Of a stretch of 64,000 nt of DNA, positions 1-8,110 are shown piece after piece. Source of the stretch: Acidobacteriota bacterium (GTDB taxonomy: Bacteria; Acidobacteriota; Blastocatellia; Pyrinomonadales; Pyrinomonadaceae). The first letter of the stretch is position 1. The number at the start of each line of letters is the position of its first letter. A program made the position numbers and the translations under genes. The notes under the pieces were generated by a model, which had not been told where the DNA came from, searched no databases, and worked only from the letters and a program-made list of their open reading frames with translations. Where the stretch lies: positions 124,001-188,000 of the forward strand of contig RFGC01000035.1 of the NCBI GenBank assembly GCA_003697135.1, given 5' to 3'.

Positions 1-1746
1 TATGGAACTCCGAAACCAATAGCCGAAATGCGCTCCGAGCCAATACCACCGAAACTTCAAGAGATAGTTGATAAAGCCCTTGCAAAAAATCCGAAAGACC
101 GCTATCAAAGAATCGCCGATATGAGAGATGATTTAATATCTGTTTATCAAGAAGTTACAGGCGAGACACCTGCAGTTTATGAAATCACTCCAAAACATGC
201 TTCAAGTGAGAGCGTAATCAAAAAAGCATGGAATTGGTTAACTGGGAGAGAAACATCTTCTGCAAAACCCGCACCTTCAGCCTCAAATCAACCCAGCAGA
301 GAGATTCTCGTCACTTCAGCCGACAAATCCACGCTTACAAACAAAAAAACTATTGCCATACTACCTTTTAGGAATTTGAACAAAGACATAGAATCACGTT
401 TCTATGAATTCTCACTTGCCGATGCGCTAATTACGGAACTAGCAAGCCTTAAATCCCTGATTGTTCGCCCATCTTCCGTAATTGCCAAATATCAAGGAAG
501 AGAGGTGAATCCTGAAGAAGTCGGCAGAGAATTAAACGTTGATGCCGTTCTTTCAGCAAGTTTCATACGTTCAGGAAACAAGATGCGTGTTAATGCGCAG
601 CTTCTAGACGTCAACACAAGCCAGATTATTTGGAGCGATCGCGTAGATGCCGAAAGCGATGATATTTTTGCGCTTCAAGATACTATTTGCAAGCAAATCG
701 TAGAAGGTTTGAAACTGGAACTCTCACCTAAGGAATTAGAAAAGCTCGGACAAGCTCCCACGCAAAATCCACAGGCTTATGAAGAATACTTGCGTGGACG
801 CGATCTTTTCGGGAAATTCATCTTCCATAGCTTATCAAACGAAGACTGCGAAGCCGCCATCCTTCATTTCAAGCGTGCTATCGAACTAGACCCTCATTTT
901 GCGCTTGCTTATTCTGGTCTTGGCGCTTGCTACGCAAATAGAGTTTTCAAGGGAATAGGCACTGTTGAAGACTATACATACGCAGAAGCCGCCTTCAGCA
1001 AAGCTTTCATGTATGACCCAAACATTGCAGAAGCACGAGTTTTGATGGTCTTTATTTATCTTTCTCGTGGAGAAAAGAAAAAAGCACAAGCAGAAATCAA
1101 GTTGTTAACAGAGCTGTTCCCGAACGAAGCTCCGCTTTATTTCGTAAAGGGAACAATACATCGTTTGAATGGAGAATATGAAGCATCAATCCGTTGCTGG
1201 GACAAACTTGGCAAACTCGATCCCGCCGCCCGCGTGGTCTCAAGCTACAACAAAGCCCGTATCTACCTCTATCAAGGACTTTACGAAAAAGCTCTTGAAG
1301 AATTGGACAAAGGTATAAAATTAGAACCCCAACATCCTTTGTTGAAGGTATTTCGCGGAGCAGTCCTTTATCGTCAAGGCAAAAAGGAAGAAGGGTTGAA
1401 ACTTTTTGAAGAAGTCTTGGAACAAAATCCGCAAATGGATGGCATTCGTCCCTTATACGCAACTTTCTTAGCGAACTACGGTTTAGTTGAAAAGGCTCGT
1501 TCTCAACTTACAGAAAAAGCAAAAAACATAGCAAAAGCAGATCACGACATTGCATACTGGATGGCAATGGCAAATGCTCAACTCGGCGAAATTGATGAAG
1601 CTTTCAAATGGCTTGAAAGAGCTGTTAGACTCGGCTATGAGAATGTCCACTGGTTCATGAGAGATGAAATGCTTGCTCCCTTACGAAAAGACCCACGCTT
1701 TGATGAAATCATACAAAAAATAAACCAATCAAAATCCGAATCCTAA
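1..1746 (+). CDS. Ser/Thr protein kinase C-terminal part with FlgO/TolB-like and TPR domains (5' truncated)
   Basis: The reading frame is open from base 1, so the gene starts outside the window. The first 45 or so residues (GTPKPIAEM, then IVDKALAKNPKDRYQ) look like the last helices of a bacterial Hanks-type kinase domain; the catalytic part is missing here. A Pro/Ser-rich linker follows, then a domain starting KKTIAILPFRNL (about bases 345-760) like the FlgO/TolB-N domain found in kinase- and cyclase-TPR proteins. The rest, about bases 770-1740, is a TPR array. By family this is a signalling kinase with a protein-interaction tail. The next gene starts one base after the stop, so the two are probably co-transcribed. 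Confidence 0.85.
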   Translation, partial: YGTPKPIAEMRSEPIPPKLQEIVDKALAKNPKDRYQRIADMRDDLISVYQEVTGETPAVYEITPKHASSESVIKKAWNWLTGRETSSAKPAPSASNQPSREILVTSADKSTLTNKKTIAILPFRNLNKDIESRFYEFSLADALITELASLKSLIVRPSSVIAKYQGREVNPEEVGRELNVDAVLSASFIRSGNKMRVNAQLLDVNTSQIIWSDRVDAESDDIFALQDTICKQIVEGLKLELSPKELEKLGQAPTQNPQAYEEYLRGRDLFGKFIFHSLSNEDCEAAILHFKRAIELDPHFALAYSGLGACYANRVFKGIGTVEDYTYAEAAFSKAFMYDPNIAEARVLMVFIYLSRGEKKKAQAEIKLLTELFPNEAPLYFVKGTIHRLNGEYEASIRCWDKLGKLDPAARVVSSYNKARIYLYQGLYEKALEELDKGIKLEPQHPLLKVFRGAVLYRQGKKEEGLKLFEEVLEQNPQMDGIRPLYATFLANYGLVEKARSQLTEKAKNIAKADHDIAYWMAMANAQLGEIDEAFKWLERAVRLGYENVHWFMRDEMLAPLRKDPRFDEIIQKINQSKSES

Positions 1747-1747
1747 A

Positions 1748-2719
1748 ATGAGTTCTTACAAAATCTTCTATTCACCCTACTACTATGCCGATATTGGAGA
1801 AACGCATGTTTTCCCGATAAGAAAATTTGAACTCGTGCGTGACAAGCTACTTGCAGAAGGCACCATAACCACAGAAGAAATAATCGAACCTGAACCAGTT
1901 TCAATAGAAGACCTTTGCCTTGTTCACACGAAAGATTACGTCACGCGCTTTATCGAAGGCAAACTCAGCGAAAAAGAAATTCGCCGACTAGGGCTTCCAT
2001 GGTCGAAGTCTCTGGTTAGACGCTCGCTTTTGGCTACTTCAGGCACGATAAACGCTGCAAAACACGCATTGAAAAACAATGTTTCATCTAACCTCGCAGG
2101 AGGCACTCATCATGCTTATCCTGATAGAGGCGAAGGTTTCTGCGTCTTTAACGACGTTGCTGTGGCTATCAAAGTCTTACAACGTGATAAACTAGCTGAA
2201 AGAGTTTTGGTTATTGACTGCGACGTTCATCAAGGCGACGGAACGGCATTTATTTTCAAAGATGATGCATCCGTTTTCACCTTTTCAATGCATGGCTTGA
2301 AAAATTATCCGCTTCACAAAGAAAAATCTTCTCTCGATATTGAACTCGAAGATGGCACTACAGATGATGAATACTTGCAAATTCTGGAACAAGCATTGCC
2401 GCGCGTTTTTGCACATAGCCCGGACACAATCTTCTACCTAGCCGGAGCCGATCCTTACGAAAAGGACAAACTCGGAAGGTTGAAACTTACAAAACAAGGT
2501 CTGAAAACGCGTGATCTCATGGTTTTAACATTTGCAAAGGAAAACCATGTGCCCGTAGTTACAACAATGAGCGGTGGTTACGCAATCGACATAAACGACA
2601 CTGTCGAAATACACGCAAACACTATAAGAGCTGTTAAAGAAGTTTTCTTCGGACAAAAATTCCATAGTCTCACAACGGAAATTTCTCATTCCGAAACACA
2701 ACTCGGCAAAGGTGTATAG
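1748..2719 (+). CDS. Histone deacetylase / acetoin utilization (AcuC) superfamily protein
   Basis: 323 residues, the usual length for bacterial class IV-like (HDAC11-like) arginase/deacetylase-fold enzymes. Visible motifs are the His-His pair in GGTHHAYPDRGEGFCVFND, the zinc ligands in DCDVHQGDGT and a further Asp in AGADPYEKDKLG. The family hydrolyses acetyl-lysine or acetylated small molecules such as acetylpolyamines; the substrate here is unknown. ATG is one base after the kinase stop, suggesting translational coupling. A strong hairpin terminator lies at 2836-2867, and a riboswitch on the opposite strand points towards this gene's 3' end. Confidence 0.9.
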   Translation: MSSYKIFYSPYYYADIGETHVFPIRKFELVRDKLLAEGTITTEEIIEPEPVSIEDLCLVHTKDYVTRFIEGKLSEKEIRRLGLPWSKSLVRRSLLATSGTINAAKHALKNNVSSNLAGGTHHAYPDRGEGFCVFNDVAVAIKVLQRDKLAERVLVIDCDVHQGDGTAFIFKDDASVFTFSMHGLKNYPLHKEKSSLDIELEDGTTDDEYLQILEQALPRVFAHSPDTIFYLAGADPYEKDKLGRLKLTKQGLKTRDLMVLTFAKENHVPVVTTMSGGYAIDINDTVEIHANTIRAVKEVFFGQKFHSLTTEISHSETQLGKGV

Positions 2720-2740
2720 AAATTAGCAAATCTGCGGGAT

Positions 2741-2828
2741 CGCCTACGATTACAAAGGCGCTTCAAGAAAATAAAATCGGCAAGTAATGTCCGAGTGCTA
2801 AAGCGATTCGGTGAGGAACCGAGCTTTA
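2741..2828 (+). other. Hairpin-rich 3' region after the deacetylase gene (possible structured RNA)
   Basis: Three successive stem-loops can be drawn in the sense RNA: CGCCT 2741-2745 with AGGCG 2756-2760; TCGG 2777-2780 with CCGA 2791-2794; and TAAAGC 2799-2804 with GCTTTA 2823-2828, enclosing TCGGT 2808-2812 with ACCGA 2818-2822 around a GAGGA loop. The terminator hairpin follows 7 bases later. It matches no RNA class I recognise and could be a 3' UTR structure or a small RNA. No convincing ORF lies in it on either strand. Confidence 0.35.
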
Positions 2829-2835
2829 AGAGAAT

Positions 2836-2867
2836 AAAATTCCGCAAGGTGAGGCTTGCGGAATTTT
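2836..2867. terminator. Bidirectional intrinsic terminator
   Basis: A perfect 13-bp stem, AAAATTCCGCAAG (2836-2848) with CTTGCGGAATTTT (2855-2867), around a 6-base loop. A/T-rich flanks on both sides let it act on the deacetylase transcript (+) and on any read-through from the minus-strand riboswitch. Confidence 0.8.
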
Positions 2868-2892
2868 ACTTTAGAGAAGATAGAGTTGACTA

Positions 2893-2923
2893 GAAAAAGA
2901 AAAAGCGCGAAGAAGACTCGCGC
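2893..2923 (-). terminator. Riboswitch expression-platform terminator
   Basis: On the minus strand a 6-bp GCGCGA/TCGCGC stem (2905-2923) is followed by a T-rich run (2893-2904). Its loop and 3' arm (GTCTTCTTCGC) are complementary to GCGAAGAAGGAC at 2950-2961, the 3' flank of the upstream aptamer, with one bulged G. That gives a plausible anti-terminator, so the hairpin is likely the switching element of the c-di-AMP riboswitch. Confidence 0.75.
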
Positions 2924-2945
2924 ACCTAAAATACGGAAAACTTAC

Positions 2946-3127
2946 TCGTGTCCTTCTTCGCCATGCTTACGAGGTTAGCTGTCGGGCTAGGAACGAAGAA
3001 GTTTCCCGCGTTACTTTAGGTAACGCTTCGCCCCTTTGCGTTAAAGTTTTGCAATCAGCGGTTGCAAAACTTTGGGTCCCCCGTGTTGCTTCCTCCCTCT
3101 TTGGGAGAAGCAACTTCAGCGACAACT
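2946..3127 (-). ncRNA. Cyclic di-AMP riboswitch (ydaO/yuaA type)
   Basis: Read on the minus strand, this region has the hallmarks of the ydaO family: GGGGGACCC (3074-3082), a long hairpin of perfect 12-bp arms (3043-3054/3062-3073), GGGGCGAA, a 7-bp hairpin (3008-3014/3020-3026), then CCCGACAGCTAACCTCG (2970-2986), the most conserved ydaO segment, followed by a purine-rich GGCGAAGAAGGA strand. A further stem occupies about 3085-3115. ydaO riboswitches normally turn genes off when c-di-AMP binds. A promoter lies just upstream and a terminator/anti-terminator downstream, so the element looks intact. No minus-strand gene follows; the next coding DNA is the convergent deacetylase gene. It is either an orphan or controls an antisense or non-coding RNA. 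Confidence 0.85.
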
Positions 3128-3141
3128 TTTCAACAAAGAAA

Positions 3142-3170
3142 AATATAGCACTAAAAAAAGTCTCTTGCAA
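3142..3170 (-). promoter_or_regulatory. Promoter of the c-di-AMP riboswitch RNA
   Basis: Minus-strand TTGCAA (3165-3170), a 17-base spacer and TATATT (3142-3147), a close match to a housekeeping sigma promoter. The predicted start near 3135 is just ahead of the aptamer, so the riboswitch is probably transcribed independently of the carboxylase gene upstream. Confidence 0.65.
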
Positions 3171-3264
3171 TAACTTTTTTCAGAATTTTTTCGGCGTTCA
3201 AAACAAAGTTCCCAAGCCTTTCTTATCTGGCTTCATTCAAGCTATCACAGCATCTTAACGGAAC

Positions 3265-4896
3265 TCACAAATCACACGGCAAAACGAAAGCGCCAATATG
3301 TGGTTTATCTGTGTTTAGGCAGGTTTGAAGTGCCAGAATTAAAGCATCTCTACAGTTTTCGGGTGTGACTATTGCATCCACGAATCCGCGTGCTGCTGCA
3401 TGTTTAGCATCCAGCTCTTTTTCATAAATCTCACGCACTTTGTTCATCTCGGCTTTCAAAGCTTCGTCAGGCTCTTTGCCTTCTCTACTTAGCTTTTCAA
3501 GCTGTGTTCCGAAAATTGCCTGAACTGCCGAATCTCCTTCCATAACTCCCATCCTTCCCGTAGGAAACGAGAAAATAAAATCGGGATCGAAGCCTTGTCC
3601 CGCCATTGCGTAGTATCCGGCACCTGAAGCGTGATTAACCGTAAGAACTATTTTCGGAACGGTTGCTGTTGCCATCGCTTCTACAAATTTCGCTCCAGAA
3701 CGAATGATTCCTGAATGCTCCGCTTCAATCCCAACCATAAACCCGGAAACATCCTGAACAAAAAACAGCGGCGTCCCATGGCGATTACAAGTTTCTATGA
3801 AATATGCCGTCTTTTCAGCCGATTCCGTATAAATTATGCCACCAAACTTAGGTGGTTTGCCTTTTTCCTGAACAAACATTCCACGAGCGTTTGCAATTAC
3901 GCCAACCAAAATCCCGCCGATTCTGCCTGTCCCGCAAATCATCTCTTTGGCATAGTCAGCCTGAAACTCGTTTAGCTCGCCACCATCGAGAATACAATTG
4001 AGAACTTCTCTCATGTCGTAACTCGCTCTGTGGTCTTCAGGCAAAATGTCATAGAGCTTTTCGGGCGGATTTTTTGGTGGCTTCGGCTCTGTTATTGAAA
4101 CTTTCGATTCATGCTTTTTCGGCAGCTCCGAAACAAGTTGTCTGATGCGCTCGATGCATTCTTCATCACTCTTCACTCTGTAGTGAGCGACACCTGAAAT
4201 TGCATTATGAGTTAATGCACCACCCAGAGTTTCATTGTCAACCGTCTGCCCCGTCGCTCCTTTAACCAGGTTCGCTCCTCCAAGCCCCATGAATGAAGTG
4301 TTTTCGACCATTAAAATCACGTCGGAAAGTGCAGGCAAATACGCACCACCAGCAACACACATTCCCATAACAGCCGCTATTTGCGGAACTTTCAAGTATC
4401 TTCGCATCAGCGAGTTATAGTAAAAGATGCGTGCCGCTCCGTATTGTCCAGGAAAGACGCCACCTTGATAAGGCAAATTCACACCAGCAGAATCAACCAG
4501 ATAAATTATCGGAATGCGATTCCGCATGGCGATTTCCTGCGCACGAAGAATCTTCTTTATTGTCTCAGGATACCAAGCTCCCGCCTTAATCGTGGCGTCA
4601 TTCGCAACAACAACACATTCACGTCCGTGAATTTTCCCTATCGAAGTCACTACCGCTGCCGCTGGTGCTTGCCCGTTGTATTGGTCATACGCCACTAAAA
4701 GACCTATCTCTTGCTGATAGCTACCTTTGTCAAACAGTAAATCAATCCTTTCACGCGCCGTTAGCTTCCCTTGCGCATGAATCCTTGCGATTTTCTCTTC
4801 ACCACCACCGAGTTTCAACCTGCTTTCAAGCAGTCTGAATTCTTCGGTCAATTTCTTAAGTCTTGATTTGTTCTCAGACGTCGAGATTTTTGGCAT
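3265..4896 (-). CDS. Acyl-CoA carboxylase, carboxyltransferase (beta) subunit
   Basis: 543 residues, full length for the biotin-dependent acyl-CoA carboxylase beta family. GVNLPYQGGVFPGQYG and a following CVAGGAYLPALSD segment resemble 3-methylcrotonyl-CoA/geranyl-CoA carboxylase beta subunits more than propionyl-CoA ones. The family transfers carboxylate from carboxybiotin to an acyl-CoA; methylcrotonyl-CoA (leucine catabolism) is the likeliest substrate, by inference. The biotin-carrying alpha subunit is not in the window. ATG lies one base after the stop of the sugar isomerase gene, so the two form an operon. Confidence 0.85.
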   Translation of the reverse strand: MPKISTSENKSRLKKLTEEFRLLESRLKLGGGEEKIARIHAQGKLTARERIDLLFDKGSYQQEIGLLVAYDQYNGQAPAAAVVTSIGKIHGRECVVVANDATIKAGAWYPETIKKILRAQEIAMRNRIPIIYLVDSAGVNLPYQGGVFPGQYGAARIFYYNSLMRRYLKVPQIAAVMGMCVAGGAYLPALSDVILMVENTSFMGLGGANLVKGATGQTVDNETLGGALTHNAISGVAHYRVKSDEECIERIRQLVSELPKKHESKVSITEPKPPKNPPEKLYDILPEDHRASYDMREVLNCILDGGELNEFQADYAKEMICGTGRIGGILVGVIANARGMFVQEKGKPPKFGGIIYTESAEKTAYFIETCNRHGTPLFFVQDVSGFMVGIEAEHSGIIRSGAKFVEAMATATVPKIVLTVNHASGAGYYAMAGQGFDPDFIFSFPTGRMGVMEGDSAVQAIFGTQLEKLSREGKEPDEALKAEMNKVREIYEKELDAKHAAARGFVDAIVTPENCRDALILALQTCLNTDKPHIGAFVLPCDL

Positions 4897-4897
4897 A

Positions 4898-5722
4898 TTA
4901 CTTCAACCCTAAAACTTTTTCAGCCGCTTCTTTTGCTCGCTTTGCAACCTCGAAAGGATTTTGTTCCCAATACTCAGGACGGAAAATTTCAACCGATGCA
5001 ACTCGGTTATAACCTATTTTGTCGAGTCTTTCCTTTATTTCCTTGATTGGTAAAATGCCCTCGCCGGGATAAAGTCTGTGAGCGTCAGTTAACTCTTTTT
5101 TTGGCAAGTCTTCTGCATCGTTGATATGAAAAATAAAAAGCTTTTCCGGGTCTAGTTTTTCTATATCATCAAACGAAGAGTTACCTGCGTAAAAATGAAA
5201 TGTGTCAAGCACACACCCAACCGATTTACGGTTGACTTTTTGAACTATCCGACTGCACAAACCTAATGTTTGAACCGAGCAATCAACTTGTCCTAGAAAC
5301 TCAAATGCAAGAGATACCCCATGTTTTTCAGCAATATCAGCAAGTTCGTTTAAGACCTTTGCCGATTCTTCGATTATTTCTTCCTCAGCAGTTTCATTGC
5401 TCACCTTTTTTCCCGGAACAACCACAATGTATGGACACTGAATCTCGCCTGCAATCTTTGAAAGCTCTTCCGCTTCAGCTTTGATTTTTTCGTAATCTTC
5501 AGGTGAACGAAAGGTTATATGCTCGATTGAATTTATCGAATAAGGTCTGAGATTATTTCCCTTCAAAAGTTCAATCAATTCTTGAGTGCTTTTTTGTCGA
5601 AGAAAGTCTCTAAGCTTCGATGCCCAAATTTCCAAAAACTCAAAGCCTGCTTGACTTGCCGCCCGAATATCTGTTTCCAAATCCGCCTTAATCGTAGTAG
5701 CACCGTTGAAAGCTAACTTCAT
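4898..5722 (-). CDS. Sugar phosphate isomerase/epimerase (xylose isomerase-like TIM barrel)
   Basis: 274 residues from the ATG at 5722, chosen because GAGGTG lies about 10 bases upstream and the protein then begins MKLAFNGATT, as usual for the family; a start at 5746 would add 8 residues with no SD. Metal-site segments of the AP-endonuclease-2 fold are visible: SLAFEFLG, VLDTFHFYAGNSSF, FIFHINDAEDLP and SVEIFRPEYW. The family isomerises or epimerises sugars or acts on inositol or hydroxypyruvate; the substrate cannot be read here. First gene of the two-gene unit with the carboxylase. Confidence 0.8.
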   Translation of the reverse strand: MKLAFNGATTIKADLETDIRAASQAGFEFLEIWASKLRDFLRQKSTQELIELLKGNNLRPYSINSIEHITFRSPEDYEKIKAEAEELSKIAGEIQCPYIVVVPGKKVSNETAEEEIIEESAKVLNELADIAEKHGVSLAFEFLGQVDCSVQTLGLCSRIVQKVNRKSVGCVLDTFHFYAGNSSFDDIEKLDPEKLFIFHINDAEDLPKKELTDAHRLYPGEGILPIKEIKERLDKIGYNRVASVEIFRPEYWEQNPFEVAKRAKEAAEKVLGLK

Positions 5723-5817
5723 CTTTCTTGAACACCTCAAAAGCAAACTTAAGAAAAGGAAATTTTAACACGCTCAAACGAGAATCCCGAAAAGCTATCT
5801 ACGCCAAATTCATTCAA

Positions 5818-5836
5818 GAGCTTTTCCGAAAAGCTC
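5818..5836. repeat. Palindrome upstream of the lytic transglycosylase gene
   Basis: GAGCTTTTC C GAAAAGCTC is a perfect 9-bp inverted repeat with a one-base centre, in the divergent 257-base gap between the sugar isomerase and transglycosylase genes. One arm (CCGAAAAGCT) recurs nearby at 5788-5797. It could be an operator, but no regulator is adjacent. Confidence 0.45.
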
Positions 5837-5979
5837 ACAAAAGCAGAGTTTCACAAAGAGCATAGCAACATTGAAATCTATGGCGTTCAAGATAAAAAGC
5901 AATCTCAAGGTTTTGCCGAAGCATCCAACTTTTCGCTTTTCTAAGTAAAATGATTTGTGCTTGTAGTTTTGAATCGAAA

Positions 5980-7374
5980 ATGAAACGGCTGAATATGAAA
6001 ACAAATGTCTTGCTGATTTTACTGGTTTTACTGTTATCTACATTAGTTTCATTTGCGCAAAGAGACGAAGCGCTGATGCGCGTTCGGGAGCTTGACAAAA
6101 CTCAATCAGTAAACGGTCAACTTCCTACGCTGTCTGCTTCTGAACATCTTTATCGTGCTGAAGTTTATGCTTCAAACCGGCTTTTCAGCCAAGCTCGTCT
6201 TCACTGGCAGAAAATTTTGGATAATTATCCAAACGATGAGAACGTGATGCCGAAGACATTGTTCGGCATTGCTCGCTCTTTTATGTGGGAAAGAGATTAC
6301 GAAAAAGCAATCTCCTATTTCGACATCTTGATAAAAAACTACCCATACACGAAAGAAGGACGCGAAGGTTTAGCTTTCAAAGGCGCATGTTTTGTGCGTT
6401 TGAGTCGCCATAACGAAGCCGCGGCAGTTTACGAGCAATACATCAGAATGTTTCCAAGCGGAGAAAGAATCGAGTCGTCTCATCTCAACTTGATTGATGC
6501 CTTGCGCGAGGCCAAGCGCTACGACGAAGCCGAAAAATGGATTGAGATAACTGTTTCTAAATTCACAAACACTTCAGCTGCCGTCAACGCCGTTCATGCA
6601 AAACTCAGAATGATGCTGTATCGTGAAAAATGGGAAAAAGCAGTAGAAACGGCTGATGCCTTGCTAAAATTCAGCAATTTTAACGGCTCGATGACAAGCC
6701 GAGATGAAACGATTTACCTGAAAGCTCTCGCACTGGAAAAAGCAGGCAAACAAAACGAAGCTGTTCAAACTTATCGAATAATATCGAATTCAGCAAGCTA
6801 TTATGGGAATTTGGCAGATGAAAAGCTCAAGAAAATTGAAAAAATATCAAACACTCTTTCAAAAACCTCGAAAAAGTTTAATCTTGCCGACTTTCCCACA
6901 CCATATAAAAACGAGATTCTTCGCAGTGCTAGAAGCAAAAGCATAGACGCACGCTTTTTGTTAGCACTAATGAAACAAGAAAGCAGTTTCCGTCCCGATG
7001 CTAAATCACCTGCGGGAGCGCGCGGCCTTCTTCAACTTACCTACGACACTGCTTTGAAATATAACCTAGCCGCAGGTTATCAAAATCTTCAACCAGAAGA
7101 CTTGCACCGAATAGACTTAAACATTGCAATTGCCTGTGTTTATATTGCTGAACTACTAGAAAAATTTAATGGATTTTACGAAGCAGTAGCGGCTGGCTAC
7201 AATGGTGGCGAAGACAACGCAGAACGTTGGCTTAAACGCGCCAATCCAAAAGACAAAGGCGTATTCGTAGCAGAAATCGGTTTTCCAGAAACCAAAAATT
7301 ATGTTCTGAAAGTGATGAGCTATTATCAAATTTACCGCTATCTCTACGATGAAAATTTGAACCTCAAGAGATAA
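5980..7374 (+). CDS. Soluble lytic murein transglycosylase (Slt70-like) with TPR-like repeats
   Basis: 464 residues from ATG 5980. An upstream in-frame ATG at 5950 overlaps a TAAAAT promoter-like box and adds a non-signal-like extension, so it is rejected; ATG 5995 is an equal alternative. A signal peptide ends near VSFA before QRDE. The middle is helical TPR-like (tetratricopeptide/YbgF type). The C-terminal SLT domain has catalytic Glu334 in MKQESSF, then GARGLLQLT and AGYNGGEDNAERW. It cleaves peptidoglycan to 1,6-anhydro-muropeptides in the periplasm. Monocistronic by context. Confidence 0.9.
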   Translation: MKRLNMKTNVLLILLVLLLSTLVSFAQRDEALMRVRELDKTQSVNGQLPTLSASEHLYRAEVYASNRLFSQARLHWQKILDNYPNDENVMPKTLFGIARSFMWERDYEKAISYFDILIKNYPYTKEGREGLAFKGACFVRLSRHNEAAAVYEQYIRMFPSGERIESSHLNLIDALREAKRYDEAEKWIEITVSKFTNTSAAVNAVHAKLRMMLYREKWEKAVETADALLKFSNFNGSMTSRDETIYLKALALEKAGKQNEAVQTYRIISNSASYYGNLADEKLKKIEKISNTLSKTSKKFNLADFPTPYKNEILRSARSKSIDARFLLALMKQESSFRPDAKSPAGARGLLQLTYDTALKYNLAAGYQNLQPEDLHRIDLNIAIACVYIAELLEKFNGFYEAVAAGYNGGEDNAERWLKRANPKDKGVFVAEIGFPETKNYVLKVMSYYQIYRYLYDENLNLKR

Positions 7375-7395
7375 ATTTTCCTGAGATAAAAATCC

Positions 7396-7462
7396 GAGAG
7401 ATTTAACCTTGAAAGGGCAGTAGCCTTTTCTGTGCCGATTTTACCTGATGTGAAAATCTCTC
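7396..7462. terminator. Nested hairpin between convergent genes
   Basis: An outer 9-bp inverted repeat, GAGAGATTT (7396-7404) and AAATCTCTC (7454-7462), encloses a small hairpin AAAGG/CCTTT (7412-7428) followed by T-rich sequence. It sits between the 3' ends of the transglycosylase and the CBM9-like gene, where a bidirectional terminator is expected. Confidence 0.5.
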
Positions 7463-7468
7463 AACCTA

Positions 7469-8110
7469 CTAGACTACGAACCTAAACAGCCCGAATTTTT
7501 CAGGCACATGGAAATTAGGCTCAGGCGTTTTCGTAGGCGACCAAGCCAAGAAACCTCGTGTTTTGCCTTCGCCAACGCATCGAAAAAGATTCCCTAGCCA
7601 ATCATCGCCTGCTTTTGGCTTTTTACCAAAAGCCTGCCAAGGAATTTTTATTCCCATTAAGATTTTGCTATCAGTTATCTTAGCGACAGACTCCATCGCA
7701 GATTTGTAATCCCAATTGGTAATTCTTTCGTTCTTACCTTGATAAATTTCTAAGTCAAGCCACTCGCCGTTTGGAGATACTTCAAATTCAAAGTATCTGC
7801 GGAAGTTTTCTTTGTCGGGCGCAAGGAAAATTTCACAAACGTCCCTTTCCCAAAGCTTTATGGTTTTCGATGAAAGATTCGGACGTTCTGAAATAATCAA
7901 AGGCTCACCTTGATTTGCTTCAAAACGCACGTAAAAGGCTTCTTCGCCCCATAAAAGCCTTACTTCAAAATGCCTGTGAGATGGTGCTTTCTCACCAGAC
8001 CAGTAAGTTTCAACCTTTATTCCTTCAGCTAAATCCCAACTTTTGCCTTCTAATGCTTCAGAAACAGAAAAATCACTCTCGACAAAATTAACAGAAGCTA
8101 CCTTTTTCAT
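7469..8110 (-). CDS. Carbohydrate-binding family 9-like protein
   Basis: 213 residues, no signal peptide. It matches the pattern of stand-alone CBM9-like domain proteins: FEVRLLWGEEAFYVRFEA, WERDVCEIFLAPD, YFEFEVSPNGEWLDLEIY and a late MGIKIPWQAFG strand. CBM9 modules bind sugars, but the stand-alone cytosolic-looking members have no assigned function. Its ATG overlaps the stop of the esterase gene (ATGA), so the two are translationally coupled and may act on the same glycoside or ester. Confidence 0.75.
   Translation of the reverse strand: MKKVASVNFVESDFSVSEALEGKSWDLAEGIKVETYWSGEKAPSHRHFEVRLLWGEEAFYVRFEANQGEPLIISERPNLSSKTIKLWERDVCEIFLAPDKENFRRYFEFEVSPNGEWLDLEIYQGKNERITNWDYKSAMESVAKITDSKILMGIKIPWQAFGKKPKAGDDWLGNLFRCVGEGKTRGFLAWSPTKTPEPNFHVPEKFGLFRFVV

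Noticed and set aside
2793-2801. GAGTGCTAA resembles half of a CIRCE (HrcA) element
   Set aside because: The matching TTAGCACTC half is absent at the required 9-base spacing.
2967-3258. Small ORFs on both strands in the 2720-3264 gap (2967-3170 minus, 3049-3258 plus)
   Set aside because: They overlap the aptamer stems, lack an SD and have non-coding-like composition.
5950-5979. Longer start for the transglycosylase at ATG 5950
   Set aside because: The ATG overlaps a TAAAAT promoter-like box, and the extension would precede the signal peptide.
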